Positions 16,989 to 24,111 of a stretch of 38,377 bases of DNA are shown here, in pieces. The stretch's first letter is position 1. Every line of letters starts with the position of its first letter. The DNA is from Bauldia sp. Its GTDB lineage: Bacteria; Pseudomonadota; Alphaproteobacteria; Rhizobiales; Kaistiaceae. The notes beneath the pieces were generated by a model. That model searched no databases. It was not told the DNA's origin and saw only the letters and a program-made list of their open reading frames with translations. The translations under genes and the position numbers were made by a program. Where the stretch lies: contig JALHRF010000028.1 of NCBI GenBank assembly GCA_022841545.1, forward strand, positions 1 to 38,377, given 5' to 3'.

Positions 16989-17993
16989 ATGAACCGCCGC
17001 TCGTTGCTCCGGGGCATGGCCGTTGGCGCCGCCACGCTGCCGGCCTACCAGCTCGCTGCCGCCGAGATGGAGACGTCTCCCGCGGATTCCGCCTCCGGCG
17101 ACGTCGCGATCGCTCCCGTCGATCCGGAGTATTTCGTGCCCGGCCGCTTCACCGGGAAGACGATCGTCATTACCGGCTTCGCCCGCGGCATGGGCAAGGC
17201 TGCCGCTATCCGCGCGGCACGGGAAGGGGCCAACGTCGTCGGCATCGACTGGCTGCCCAACGAAGCGAAGGAAACAGCGGCCGGCATCGAGGCGGCGGGC
17301 GGCAACATCGCCTTCCTGGTGGGGGATGTCAGCAAGACGCCCGACTGCGACAGCATGGTGTCGCTTGCGGTCGAGACATTCGGGCGGCTCGATCTGGCGC
17401 TCAACAATGCCGGCGTGATGGACGGCGTCTATTCCGGCGATCCGATCGACTTCGCCGGGCAGCGGTCGCTGATATTTGCGCCGATCGACATGGCGAGCGA
17501 CGAGTATTTCGACCGTGTCGTCGCCATCAACACCGCCGGCGTGTTCAAGTCGATGCGCGCCGAACTCCGGCAGATGGTCGCGCAGGGCCAGGGTGGCGCC
17601 ATCGTCAATGTCGGTTCGATTGCCGCGCTCACGGGCCTCGCCGGCAACCCGGCCTATGTGGCGAGCAAGCACGCCGTCAGCGGCCTCACCGCCAACGCCG
17701 CCATCGACTATGCGCCCTATGGCATTCGCGTGAATTCGGTGAACATGGCGGCGACCGACACGCCGATGATCGCGCGGGCGGGCGAACTCGTGGCCAGGAT
17801 GACGCAGGAAGAGGGCAGGAGCGGCAACATGGGGCGGATCAAGACGCAGTCCATTCTTGCCTACGCCGATCCAAAGCACCGCCCCGCCACGGTATGGGAG
17901 CAGGTGGCCGTGATGCTCTTCCTGCTATCCCCCGAGGCGTCGAATCTCACCGGTGCCCAGTATGCCACCGACGGCGGGTGGACGGCCTATTGA
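16989..17993 (+). CDS. Tat-exported SDR-family oxidoreductase
   Basis: This is a short-chain dehydrogenase of 334 residues with a twin-arginine leader: [25 protein letters not shown] (RRSLL box, residues 3-7). The Rossmann motif is TGFARGMG (62-69), NNAG is at 139-142, and the catalytic residues Ser210, Tyr223 and Lys227 are intact. Acidic D87 after strand beta2 suggests NAD. A ribosome-binding site AGGAGGA overlaps the stop codon of the outer-membrane gene, so the two are translationally coupled. An SDR folded with its cofactor in the cytoplasm and exported by Tat would work in the periplasm, which is unusual because cofactor recycling is then a problem. Its coupling to a barrel protein suggests a shared extracytoplasmic substrate. 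Confidence 0.85.
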   Translation: MNRRSLLRGMAVGAATLPAYQLAAAEMETSPADSASGDVAIAPVDPEYFVPGRFTGKTIVITGFARGMGKAAAIRAAREGANVVGIDWLPNEAKETAAGIEAAGGNIAFLVGDVSKTPDCDSMVSLAVETFGRLDLALNNAGVMDGVYSGDPIDFAGQRSLIFAPIDMASDEYFDRVVAINTAGVFKSMRAELRQMVAQGQGGAIVNVGSIAALTGLAGNPAYVASKHAVSGLTANAAIDYAPYGIRVNSVNMAATDTPMIARAGELVARMTQEEGRSGNMGRIKTQSILAYADPKHRPATVWEQVAVMLFLLSPEASNLTGAQYATDGGWTAY

Positions 17994-18017
17994 GCGGGCG
18001 ATCCTTTACGCCACCTG

Positions 18018-18115
18018 CATCAAGATCGAGGACACTGTCGCCGTCACCGAGACCGGCTGGGAGGCCTTCGGCGACGGGGGTAGAGGCTGGAGTATCGGTG
18101 GGACGGTGGCGTAGG
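18018..18115 (+). pseudogene. Remnant of an M24 peptidase 3' end
   Basis: Bases 18018-18106 match 14572-14660, the 3' end of the M24 gene, at 84 of 89 positions. The frame is kept, reading IKIEDTVAVTETGWEAFGDG through to a TAG at 18113-18115. Four of the five differences are synonymous, so the two copies diverged while both coded for protein. No 5' portion of the second gene is present: the match begins 25 bases after the SDR stop. It is a gene fragment or an attachment-type duplication, not an active gene. Confidence 0.8.
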
Positions 18116-18151
18116 CGCTCCCATCAAAATTCGGACGCGGCCCGTCAACCT

Positions 18152-18244
18152 CCGCTCATCCCCGCGCACGCGGGAAATCCGGTTCTCGGGTATCGTCCGC
18201 GTGCTGTGAAAAAGCTGGGTCGCCGCGTGCGCGGGCACGAGCGG
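18152..18244. repeat. REP-like palindrome
   Basis: A 22-base arm at 18152-18173 (starting CCGCTCATCCCCGCG) is repeated in inverted orientation at 18223-18244 with 20 of 22 bases paired. The core resembles the 'CATCCCCGCGCA-GCGGG' extragenic palindromes also seen at 34060-34195. It lies in the 315-base gap between the exported SDR and the convergent OCD-family gene, which holds only this element and the M24 remnant. Confidence 0.65.
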
Positions 18245-18308
18245 AATTGGCAATGACGAGACTTGTCCTGGACCTAGGCCAACCGCCGGAATGAGATCAC
18301 CGGGCAGG

Positions 18309-19223
18309 CTACCCGCCAGCGATGCGCCGCCACGCGAGCCCGGCGACGGCGATGTCGGCGAGCCCGATCCCGACGGACTTGAAGACCGTGATCGCCTTGC
18401 CGTCCGTGCGCCCCGACGCGCGCCCCGCCACGAGGTCTCCCAGTTCGACGATCTTCTCCACAGGGGCCACACCCGGCGCGGCCTGGACCAGGTCGCCTGC
18501 TTCCTTCAGGCTCTGCGCGCGATACTCGACCGCGATCAGGCTGGCGCGGGCGAGCGCCAGGTCGTCGAGCTCGCGCGTCGTGGGCAGGCTCGACCCGACC
18601 GCGGCGATGAACGTGCCGGGGCGGATCGCGCCGCCGGGAAAGAGCGTCGTCTTCGACCGCGATGCGGTCACGATGATGTCGGCCGACGCGACTGCCTCCT
18701 TCGCGCCGACGAGGCGGGTCGGGACGCCGGCGGCCGCTTCGATGCCCGCGGCGAGCGCGGGGTCGCGGCGCTGGGAGCAGAGGAGAACTTCGCTAAGCGG
18801 GAAGGCCGCTGCAAACTGGACGGCATGGGCCTGGCCCTGCACGCCCGCGCCGAACACGGCGAGCGTCCGCGACTCGGGTCGCGCCAGGTGGCGCGCGGCG
18901 ATGACGCTCGTGGCCGCCGTCCGGAGCCGGGTGATGGCGTTCGCCTCGAGTGTGGCGAGCGGCGCACCGGTCACGGTCGAGAACAGGACGATGACGAACG
19001 AGAACGCGCCGTCGATGGTCGTATAGACCTTGGCGCCGGCGACCCCCTGGCCGGGGATCACGCCGCCCATCATCGAGAGCTTCACGCCCTGGGCGGTGCT
19101 GCGCACGCGCTCCTGGATCGCGGCGTCCCCGCGCGCGAAGCTCCGGAACGCATCGGCGAGGACGGCCTGCACATCCTCGGCGCCGATCGCGGCGTCGATC
19201 ATCGCGTCGGTGATGAAAAGCAT
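18309..19223 (-). CDS. Ornithine cyclodeaminase/mu-crystallin-family oxidoreductase
   Basis: This is a 304-residue Rossmann-fold protein of the OCD/mu-crystallin family. Members include ornithine cyclodeaminase, alanine dehydrogenase and ketimine or N-alkyl-imine reductases. It has the N-terminal substrate region with MMGGVIPGQGVAGAKVYTT (KVY lysine), the ANAITRLRTAATS motif, the NAD motif VFGAGVQGQAH, and the FIAAVGSSLPTTRELDD segment. The length is slightly shorter than the usual 310-350. It is the last gene of the seven-gene minus-strand operon led by the diiron oxidase, 13 bases after the exporter gene. That context favours reduction or deamination of an imine or amino acid tied to the oxidase product. 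The substrate is unknown. Confidence 0.88.
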   Translation of the reverse strand: MLFITDAMIDAAIGAEDVQAVLADAFRSFARGDAAIQERVRSTAQGVKLSMMGGVIPGQGVAGAKVYTTIDGAFSFVIVLFSTVTGAPLATLEANAITRLRTAATSVIAARHLARPESRTLAVFGAGVQGQAHAVQFAAAFPLSEVLLCSQRRDPALAAGIEAAAGVPTRLVGAKEAVASADIIVTASRSKTTLFPGGAIRPGTFIAAVGSSLPTTRELDDLALARASLIAVEYRAQSLKEAGDLVQAAPGVAPVEKIVELGDLVAGRASGRTDGKAITVFKSVGIGLADIAVAGLAWRRIAGG

Positions 19224-19236
19224 CCCGTCCCCCGGC

Positions 19237-19995
19237 TCAGCCGACCAGTGCGGCGCGGATCAGGATGCCGATCGAGCCGGCTGCCGCAAGCCCGAGCAGG
19301 AAGCGCCGCATCATCTCGCGCGAGAAAAGCCGCTGGAGGGGCGTCGAAATGGCGAAACCGGCGATCATGAACGGGAAGAGGATGAAACCGAGCCAGAACT
19401 GGTTGAGGTCGAAGTGGCCGAACACGGCGAGTGTTGCGAGCGACAGAAAACCGCCGGCGAAGAAGACGCAGCCCATGGTGCCGCGCACCTCGGCGGGCGG
19501 CACGCGCTGCATGACGATCGCGTAGGGCGCGGCGCCGGACGAGGTGATCGTGCCCATCACGCCCGACCATGCGCCGGCGATGGCCAGCGCCGGATTGGTC
19601 GCCTCGACCTTCCACCCGGAGACGCTGAGGATCACGCCGAAGAGGATGAGGCTCGCCAGCACGACGCCGAACAGCGTCGCCGACAGCGCCGTGAGGATCG
19701 CGGCACCGGCGACGGTGCCCACGATGCGGCCGGCCATGATGACGCCGAAGTTCCGCCAGTTGATGTCGCGGAAGTCGCGGGTCGCGGCGAGGAAGGCGAG
19801 CGCGGTGCCGAGCACGAGGAGGGGGCCGGGGACGAGTTCGGGGAAGAGGAGCACGGAGATCGGCGCCGAGACCATGGCGAAGCCGATGCCGCCGACCCCT
19901 TGCGTCAGCGCCGCGCCGAAGACCATCGCCGCCATTCCGGCGAAATAGCCCGAGAGCAGCCCCGCGGGCAGGATGGCGGCCAGGTCGGGCAGCAC
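19237..19995 (-). CDS. Sulfite exporter TauE/SafE-family membrane protein
   Basis: This is an inner-membrane protein of 252 residues with about seven to eight hydrophobic segments and the two-fold repeat layout of the TauE/SafE (DUF81) family. Diagnostic pieces are GAALTQGVGGIGFAMVSAPISVLL in the first half and GAWSGVMGTITSSGAAPYAIVMQ in the second. Family members export sulfite, sulfoacetate, sulfolactate or other small organic anions. The gene lies six bases after the aldehyde dehydrogenase gene and 13 before the OCD gene. An ALDH next to a TauE/SafE protein recalls the safD-safE pair of taurine nitrogen assimilation (sulfoacetaldehyde dehydrogenase and sulfoacetate exporter), but there is no sulfonate-specific signature here, so the anion is an inference. 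Confidence 0.88.
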   Translation of the reverse strand: MLPDLAAILPAGLLSGYFAGMAAMVFGAALTQGVGGIGFAMVSAPISVLLFPELVPGPLLVLGTALAFLAATRDFRDINWRNFGVIMAGRIVGTVAGAAILTALSATLFGVVLASLILFGVILSVSGWKVEATNPALAIAGAWSGVMGTITSSGAAPYAIVMQRVPPAEVRGTMGCVFFAGGFLSLATLAVFGHFDLNQFWLGFILFPFMIAGFAISTPLQRLFSREMMRRFLLGLAAAGSIGILIRAALVG

Positions 19996-20001
19996 GGCGC
20001 G

Positions 20002-21462
20002 TCAGCCGCCGAGGTAGACGGTCTTGATGCGGGTGTAGAAGTCCATCACCGTGGCGCCGCCCTGTTCCTTGGCCGCCTGGTTGCTCGAATGCTTGAAGCC
20101 ACCAAAGGGGGCGTTGAGCGACACGCCGGTGGTCGGGCTGTTGACCTTGACGATGCCGTGACGGGTCTCGCGCGCGAAGCGGAGCACCGAGGGGAGGTGA
20201 TTTGTGACGAGCGAGACGGCGAGGCCGTATTCGGTCTCGTCGGCAAGCACCATCGCCTCGTCGAGGGTGTCGAAGGGCCGGATCGCCACCACCGGACCAA
20301 AGACCTCCTCGCGGAGGAGCCGGCTTTCCGCGGGAAGGTCGGCGATGACCGCCGGGGAGATGAAGTTGCCGTAGGCGAGACGCGCATCGCCGTTGCCACG
20401 GAGCGCTTCGCCGCCGGTGGCGACCCGCGCGCCCTCGTCGCGGGCGATGGCGACATAGGAGAGGATCCTGTCGTACTGGCCGCGGGTGGCGACCGGTCCC
20501 ATCTGGACGCCGTCCTCCGTCCCGGGGCCAACCTTGAACTTGCCCGCCGCCGCCGCGAGCCGCTCGACCAGTGCGTCATAGAGTGGGCGGGCGACGAGCA
20601 CGCGGCTCGTTCCCGTGCAGGCCTGTCCTGTCAGCCCGAAGGCCCCGCGCTCGATGATCCCCACCGCCTTTGCCATGTCCGCGTCGGCAAGCACGATCGT
20701 GGCGTTTTTGCCGCCCATCTCGAGCTGGAGCCGGGTGTCGGTCGAGACTGCCCTGGCGATCTCTCGGCCGACGGCGAACGAGCCGGTGAAGGTCACCGCA
20801 TCGATGCCGGGGTGCTGCGTGATCGCCTTGCCGACCGCGGCGCCGCGGCCCTGGAGGAGCGCGAGCAGCTTCGGCGGCAGGCCGGCTTCGAGCAGCACCT
20901 CGACAAGGCGCTGGCCCATCAGCGGCGTCACCTCGGACGGCTTGAAGATGACGCCGTTGCCGGCGGCGATCGCCGGGGCGATCTTGCGGGCCGCCATCGA
21001 CAGCGGAAAATTCCACGGCGTGATCACCGCGACGACGCCGACCGGCTGGCGGAGCGAGAACACGATCTGCGCCGCCTCGCTCGCATAGGTTTCGCCGTTG
21101 AGGCGGAGCGCCTCGCCGGCATAGAGACGGAAGTTGGCGGCGATACGCCGGGCCTCGTTCCGTGCCTCGGTGAGGGTCTTGCCCTCCTCGCGGGTCAGCT
21201 CGGCGGCGATCTCGTCGGCCCGCCGGGCAATGATGTCGGCGGCCTTGAACAGGACGTCGGCGCGCACCTCGGGGGAGGCGGCGGCCCAGGCCGGCCACGC
21301 GGAGGACACCGTCTCGACTGCGGCGGCTACGTCCTCGGGCCCCGAATCGGGAAACGCGCCGATCAGGTCGCGATCGTCGGCAGGATTGCGGTCCTCGAAG
21401 ACAGCGCCGGCGGCGGCCGGCCGCCACTCGCCCGCGATGTGGTTCAGGTGCGTCTCTGTCAT
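20002..21462 (-). CDS. NAD(P)-dependent aldehyde dehydrogenase
   Basis: This is a 486-residue aldehyde dehydrogenase of normal length with every key residue: Asn151 (ITPWNFP), Glu248 (LQLEMGGKN), catalytic Cys282 (GLTGQACTGTSR), the cofactor segment FTGSFAVGREI and the late EVFGPVVAIRPF motif. The GQACT/TSRVLV neighbourhood and the SPTTGVSLNAPFGGFKHSS end resemble the alpha-ketoglutarate-semialdehyde dehydrogenase branch, whose members also include other semialdehyde enzymes. ATG 21462 (minus strand) begins at MTETHLNHIAGEWR. The gene follows the ferredoxin gene by 35 bases in the operon and precedes the exporter by six. The most economical reading is oxidation of an aldehyde released by the HDO enzyme to an acid that is then exported. 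Confidence 0.93.
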   Translation of the reverse strand: MTETHLNHIAGEWRPAAAGAVFEDRNPADDRDLIGAFPDSGPEDVAAAVETVSSAWPAWAAASPEVRADVLFKAADIIARRADEIAAELTREEGKTLTEARNEARRIAANFRLYAGEALRLNGETYASEAAQIVFSLRQPVGVVAVITPWNFPLSMAARKIAPAIAAGNGVIFKPSEVTPLMGQRLVEVLLEAGLPPKLLALLQGRGAAVGKAITQHPGIDAVTFTGSFAVGREIARAVSTDTRLQLEMGGKNATIVLADADMAKAVGIIERGAFGLTGQACTGTSRVLVARPLYDALVERLAAAAGKFKVGPGTEDGVQMGPVATRGQYDRILSYVAIARDEGARVATGGEALRGNGDARLAYGNFISPAVIADLPAESRLLREEVFGPVVAIRPFDTLDEAMVLADETEYGLAVSLVTNHLPSVLRFARETRHGIVKVNSPTTGVSLNAPFGGFKHSSNQAAKEQGGATVMDFYTRIKTVYLGG

Positions 21463-21497
21463 GGTCTTCTCGGATGATGCCGGCACGCGCCGGGGCT

Positions 21498-21926
21498 TCA
21501 GGAGGCGGCAGGGGCCGTGGCTGCGAGGGTGGCGGGCGGGTCGATCGTAGGCTCGTCCGTCGGCTCGACAGAGGGGTCGACGGCGGTCTCCGCCGGGGAA
21601 GGCGGCGCCTGCGCGGCCGGACGGGCGGGCGCCCCTTTCTCGACCACCTTCCAGGAAACGGCGACATCGCCGGTGACGAAGGTCTGGCACGCCATCCGGT
21701 AGCCGGCCGCGAGGTCGGCGTCGGTCAGGTGCTTCCGTTCCTTGTTCTTGACCTTGTCGGTGTTCTCGAGGCCCGCGTCGATGTGGCAGCGGCAGGTGCC
21801 GCAGATGCCGCCCCCGCACTTGAACGGGATACCGCCCTGCTGGCGGAGCGAGACCCGCAGCAGATTGCTGTTCTCCTCGGCCGTGACGGTCTTGTTGCCG
21901 TTGGTGACGAAGGTGATGGTGATCAT
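21498..21926 (-). CDS. 2Fe-2S ferredoxin with Pro/Ala-rich tail
   Basis: This is a plant-type [2Fe-2S] ferredoxin domain (residues 1-90) with cysteines 37, 42, 45 and 80 in the C-x4-C-x2-C-x34-C spacing, inside FKCGGGICGTCRC and MACQ. The N-terminal beta strand MITITFVTNGNKTV is typical. A tail of about 50 residues, rich in Pro, Ala, Glu and Thr, follows (from residue 93) and is probably disordered, so the protein is 142 residues rather than about 100. It is the second ferredoxin of the operon; its cluster spacing is identical to that of the 22270-22629 protein but the sequences differ. It should pass electrons to the HDO enzyme or the reverse. No ferredoxin reductase gene is visible nearby. 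Confidence 0.9.
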   Translation of the reverse strand: MITITFVTNGNKTVTAEENSNLLRVSLRQQGGIPFKCGGGICGTCRCHIDAGLENTDKVKNKERKHLTDADLAAGYRMACQTFVTGDVAVSWKVVEKGAPARPAAQAPPSPAETAVDPSVEPTDEPTIDPPATLAATAPAAS

Positions 21927-21969
21927 CGCAGGTCGCCGCTCTCCGTCTTCGCCGTGCCGGACGAGCCGC

Positions 21970-22263
21970 TCAGACCTTCTTCAGCTCGATGTCCATGGTG
22001 CCGTAGTGGGTGAGGGTGTTCAACTCGGCCCTCGCCTCGTCGAGCGTATCGAACTTCTCGAACAGCTTCGACGGCACGTCGTTGACGATCTGCGGCGGCT
22101 CGTCCTCGACGATCCGGATCTTGATCGGGTCGGCGAGCTCGGCGATCGTGAAACTGGCCCGCTTCCGGCCATAGAAGATGTAATCGTAGGATTCGATCGC
22201 CTTGAGGCCGGCCGTGATCTCGGTCCGGAACTCGCCGGGCTTGTTGGTCAGGACAACGTACAT
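21970..22263 (-). CDS. Uncharacterised 97-residue protein between two ferredoxins
   Basis: I do not recognise this protein. It has 97 residues, no cysteine, no signal peptide and no membrane segment. It begins MYVVLTNKPGEFRTEI, continues with YDYIFYGRKRASFTIAEL, and ends in a charged helix-like DTLDEARAELNTLTHYGTMDIELKKV. The alternating hydrophobic strand and helix pattern suggests a small alpha/beta fold, possibly a protein-interaction or ligand-binding module. It begins six bases after the stop of the upstream ferredoxin gene and ends 43 bases before the next. Its position between two electron carriers suggests a partner or accessory subunit of the oxidase complex, which is inference only. 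Confidence 0.8.
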   Translation of the reverse strand: MYVVLTNKPGEFRTEITAGLKAIESYDYIFYGRKRASFTIAELADPIKIRIVEDEPPQIVNDVPSKLFEKFDTLDEARAELNTLTHYGTMDIELKKV

Positions 22264-22269
22264 GGCAAA

Positions 22270-22629
22270 TCACCCCGTGGTGGTGGTTTCGATTTCGGCG
22301 GGAGCCGGCTCGGGCGCCCCGGCCTCAGTCCCTTCGAATTCCTGGGTCAACTCGATGTCGTGGTGGATCCAGAGCTGGCAGGCGAGCCGGAAACCCTTCG
22401 CGAGCTTGTCGTCGCCGAGGGTCTTCTTCTCCTTCCAGTTGGGCTCCGGAAGGTTCTCGCCGCCCTTGAGGATCAGACTGGTGCAGGTCGCGCATTTCCC
22501 CATCCCGCACTTGTACTTGAAGTTCGGGTAGGGGAACTTGCGAATGCCGGCCCTCACGACGAGGTTGGTGTTGTCCGCCACCTCGTCGCGAAAGACCTGG
22601 CCGCCCTTGTGAACGGTGACGAACGGCAC
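22270..22629 (-). CDS. 2Fe-2S ferredoxin
   Basis: This is a [2Fe-2S] ferredoxin of 119 residues. Cysteines 41, 46, 49 and 84 are spaced C-x4-C-x2-C-x34-C within KCGMGKCATCTS and RLACQL. The beta strand before the cluster and the KTLGDDKLAKGFRLACQ helix are typical of the family. The cluster loop CGMGKCATC is more basic than CGGGICGTC in its neighbour, so the two may have different partners or potentials. The C-terminal tail (from about residue 100) is Glu/Pro/Thr-rich. It begins only three bases after the HDO stop and therefore is very probably co-translated with it. It is the likely direct electron donor of the HDO enzyme, although this has not been shown. Confidence 0.92.
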   Translation of the reverse strand: MPFVTVHKGGQVFRDEVADNTNLVVRAGIRKFPYPNFKYKCGMGKCATCTSLILKGGENLPEPNWKEKKTLGDDKLAKGFRLACQLWIHHDIELTQEFEGTEAGAPEPAPAEIETTTTG

Positions 22630-22632
22630 CGA

Positions 22633-23403
22633 TCAGGCCTGGAGCAGTTCACGCTCTTCGACCGGGACCTTCTTCTCGACCTTGATCAGGTCCGACAGGG
22701 GAATGTCCTCGGCGACGTAGTCGTGATAGAGCGCCGTGGTGTAGAGGAGGCGCATCTGGGCGCCGATCTCGCAGATCTTCAGGCACTTCTGCTGCAGTTC
22801 CACGGTGCGGGCGTGCTCGAGCACGATCTGGTAGCCGCGCTCGCCGTGGATCTCGTCGGAGACGATGTGCAGGTCGAAGAACTCCACCTCCTCGTCGGTG
22901 AAGCCGTACTTGTCGCGGAGCGTCGGCGTCTGCCGGCGGTAGATCGACGGCACCTGCGATTCGAGGCCGACGACGAGGCCGGCGACCGCGACGATCGGGT
23001 CTTCGCGCATGGCGACAGCGTAGCACCAGCTCTGCAGGCCGCGCGTGGTGGCCGTCATGTTGTCCGGGTTCTCGACGCGCTCGCGGGTGGTCCCGCAGGC
23101 CTCGGCGAAGCGGATCAGAAGGTCGGTGTGGCGGTCGCCGCCGATCTCTTCCTCATACATGTTCTGCAGGAGAAAATCCTTCGCTTCGACGTATTCCGCC
23201 GGCATCTTGGCGTAGATGTAGGACAGATAGTCAGCAAACGGGCCAACATAGTGGTAGTGATTCTCGGCCCATCGCGCCAGGTGTTCGCGGCTCAACTTTC
23301 CGCTGGCCCATGCGATGCTGAACGGCGCCTTGTTTGCGCTCTTGCCTTTGATGGCATTTTCGAGGGCGGTGCGGAGTTCGTCTGGGTTCAACAGCTGTGG
23401 CAT
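22633..23403 (-). CDS. Haem-oxygenase-like diiron oxidase (HDO; iron-containing redox enzyme, TenA/PqqC-like fold)
   Basis: This is a 256-residue all-helical protein of the HDO superfamily, which includes UndA, BesC and the chlamydial CADD protein. Members use non-haem iron and O2 for C-C or C-N cleavage, desaturation or decarboxylation. Ligand candidates fit the 3-His/3-carboxylate pattern: Glu47 (WAENHYHYVG), Glu85 or Glu86 and His92 (NMYEEEIGGDRH), Glu148 (GLESQVP), and the HxxxDxxH set His179, Asp183, His186 (FFDLHIVSDEIHG). The start ATG 23403 has GGAG at good spacing. It heads the operon of ferredoxins, ALDH, exporter and OCD-family enzyme, and a 10-base perfect palindrome lies 65-82 bases upstream. 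TenA/PqqC alone is an alternative fold assignment, but those lack this full ligand set. Confidence 0.85.
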   Translation of the reverse strand: MPQLLNPDELRTALENAIKGKSANKAPFSIAWASGKLSREHLARWAENHYHYVGPFADYLSYIYAKMPAEYVEAKDFLLQNMYEEEIGGDRHTDLLIRFAEACGTTRERVENPDNMTATTRGLQSWCYAVAMREDPIVAVAGLVVGLESQVPSIYRRQTPTLRDKYGFTDEEVEFFDLHIVSDEIHGERGYQIVLEHARTVELQQKCLKICEIGAQMRLLYTTALYHDYVAEDIPLSDLIKVEKKVPVEERELLQA

Positions 23404-23467
23404 GAGTATCGCTCCGGGCGCAGGGACGGGAGGAATGCCGGCCGCGCGATGGCGTCGACCCGCTTGG

Positions 23468-23485
23468 AATACAGTATACTGAATT
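23468..23485 (-). promoter_or_regulatory. GntR-operator-like palindrome overlapping a -10 box
   Basis: AATACAGTATACTGAATT is an 18-base inverted repeat with a perfect CAGTATACTG core; 16 of 18 positions are symmetric. The GTATAC centre is typical of many FCD/VanR-type GntR operators. Read on the minus strand it contains TATACT, a good -10 box about 65 bases upstream of the HDO start, so a bound repressor would block transcription of the operon. No GntR gene lies in the window. Confidence 0.55.
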
Positions 23486-23617
23486 TTTCGGGATGCAAGA
23501 GGTCCCACGCGGCGCACCGCCAACCACTGACCCGCGTGGATGAATGAGAGACGTCTCCCTTGCCGCACGACGCGACGGAGCCCAGTCCAGTTCTCGGATC
23601 AACCCGGGCGCGACGCC

Positions 23618-24010
23618 CTACTTCTGCCGGGCGAGGCGGCCACAGACTGCGCGCACGCTGGCGCCGGCCTCGCTGTAGCAGTAGTCGAGCGTGTCGGCGT
23701 CGAGCAGCTTGAAGGCGTAGGTGCCCTCGTCGTCAGCGCCGACCATCAGGTCGCCATCGGGCGTGAAGGCGCCCCACAACGCCTCCTTGACGTCGTCCTT
23801 GTCCGGATAGGCGCGGCTGAGATGGCCGGCGAACGTCCGGCCCTCCTGCCTGGTGATCACCAGCGTCAGCGGGCCCTTGGTGTAGCCGTCCTCGTTGGCG
23901 GCGATGCGCTCCCGCTCGCCGGTCCAGACGCCGACGAGGTTGGGGTCGGCGGCCAGCGCGGCGGTGCCGACGGCGATCAGGCCGGCAGCGGCAAGCATGG
24001 CAATCTTCAT
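23618..24010 (-). CDS. Small exported protein of unknown function
   Basis: This is a predicted periplasmic protein of 130 residues. MKIAMLAAAGLIAVGTAALAA is a signal peptide with an ALA-A cleavage site. The mature part opens DPNLVGVWTGERERIAANE and continues LTLVITRQEGRTFAGHLSR, a small beta-strand-rich layout like that of lipocalin-like 'GxWxG' proteins. Two late cysteines (CYSEAGASVRAVC, residues about 112-123) could form a disulfide. AGGAAA lies at good spacing before ATG 24010; an upstream in-frame start at 24073 is poorly supported. It lies between the HDO operon promoter and a metal-dependent hydrolase and does not obviously belong to either. I recognise no named family. Confidence 0.75.
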   Translation of the reverse strand: MKIAMLAAAGLIAVGTAALAADPNLVGVWTGERERIAANEDGYTKGPLTLVITRQEGRTFAGHLSRAYPDKDDVKEALWGAFTPDGDLMVGADDEGTYAFKLLDADTLDYCYSEAGASVRAVCGRLARQK

Positions 24011-24111
24011 GGCGGTTTTCCTCGATTTTTTGAGGCTCGCGATGCGAAGCGCCCCACACACCCGTACCCGCATCGGCCGGCACGATCAAATCCCGGTGCA
24101 GGCCGCCCGGC

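Noticed and set aside
19030..21477. A plus-strand open frame of about 815 codons opposite the OCD, exporter and ALDH genes
   Set aside because: It is antisense to three recognisable enzymes, its product is a low-complexity run of Arg, Gly, Glu, Asp and His, and no domain is visible. Long antisense frames are expected in high-GC DNA.
22633..23403. HDO gene as thiaminase TenA or PqqC
   Set aside because: No thiamin or PQQ genes are nearby, and the protein has the complete HDO ligand pattern including HxxxDxxH, which those cofactor-free enzymes do not share as a metal site.
21742..23547. A plus-strand open frame of about 600 codons opposite the ferredoxin and HDO genes
   Set aside because: It is antisense to four well-supported genes and has no recognisable domain.
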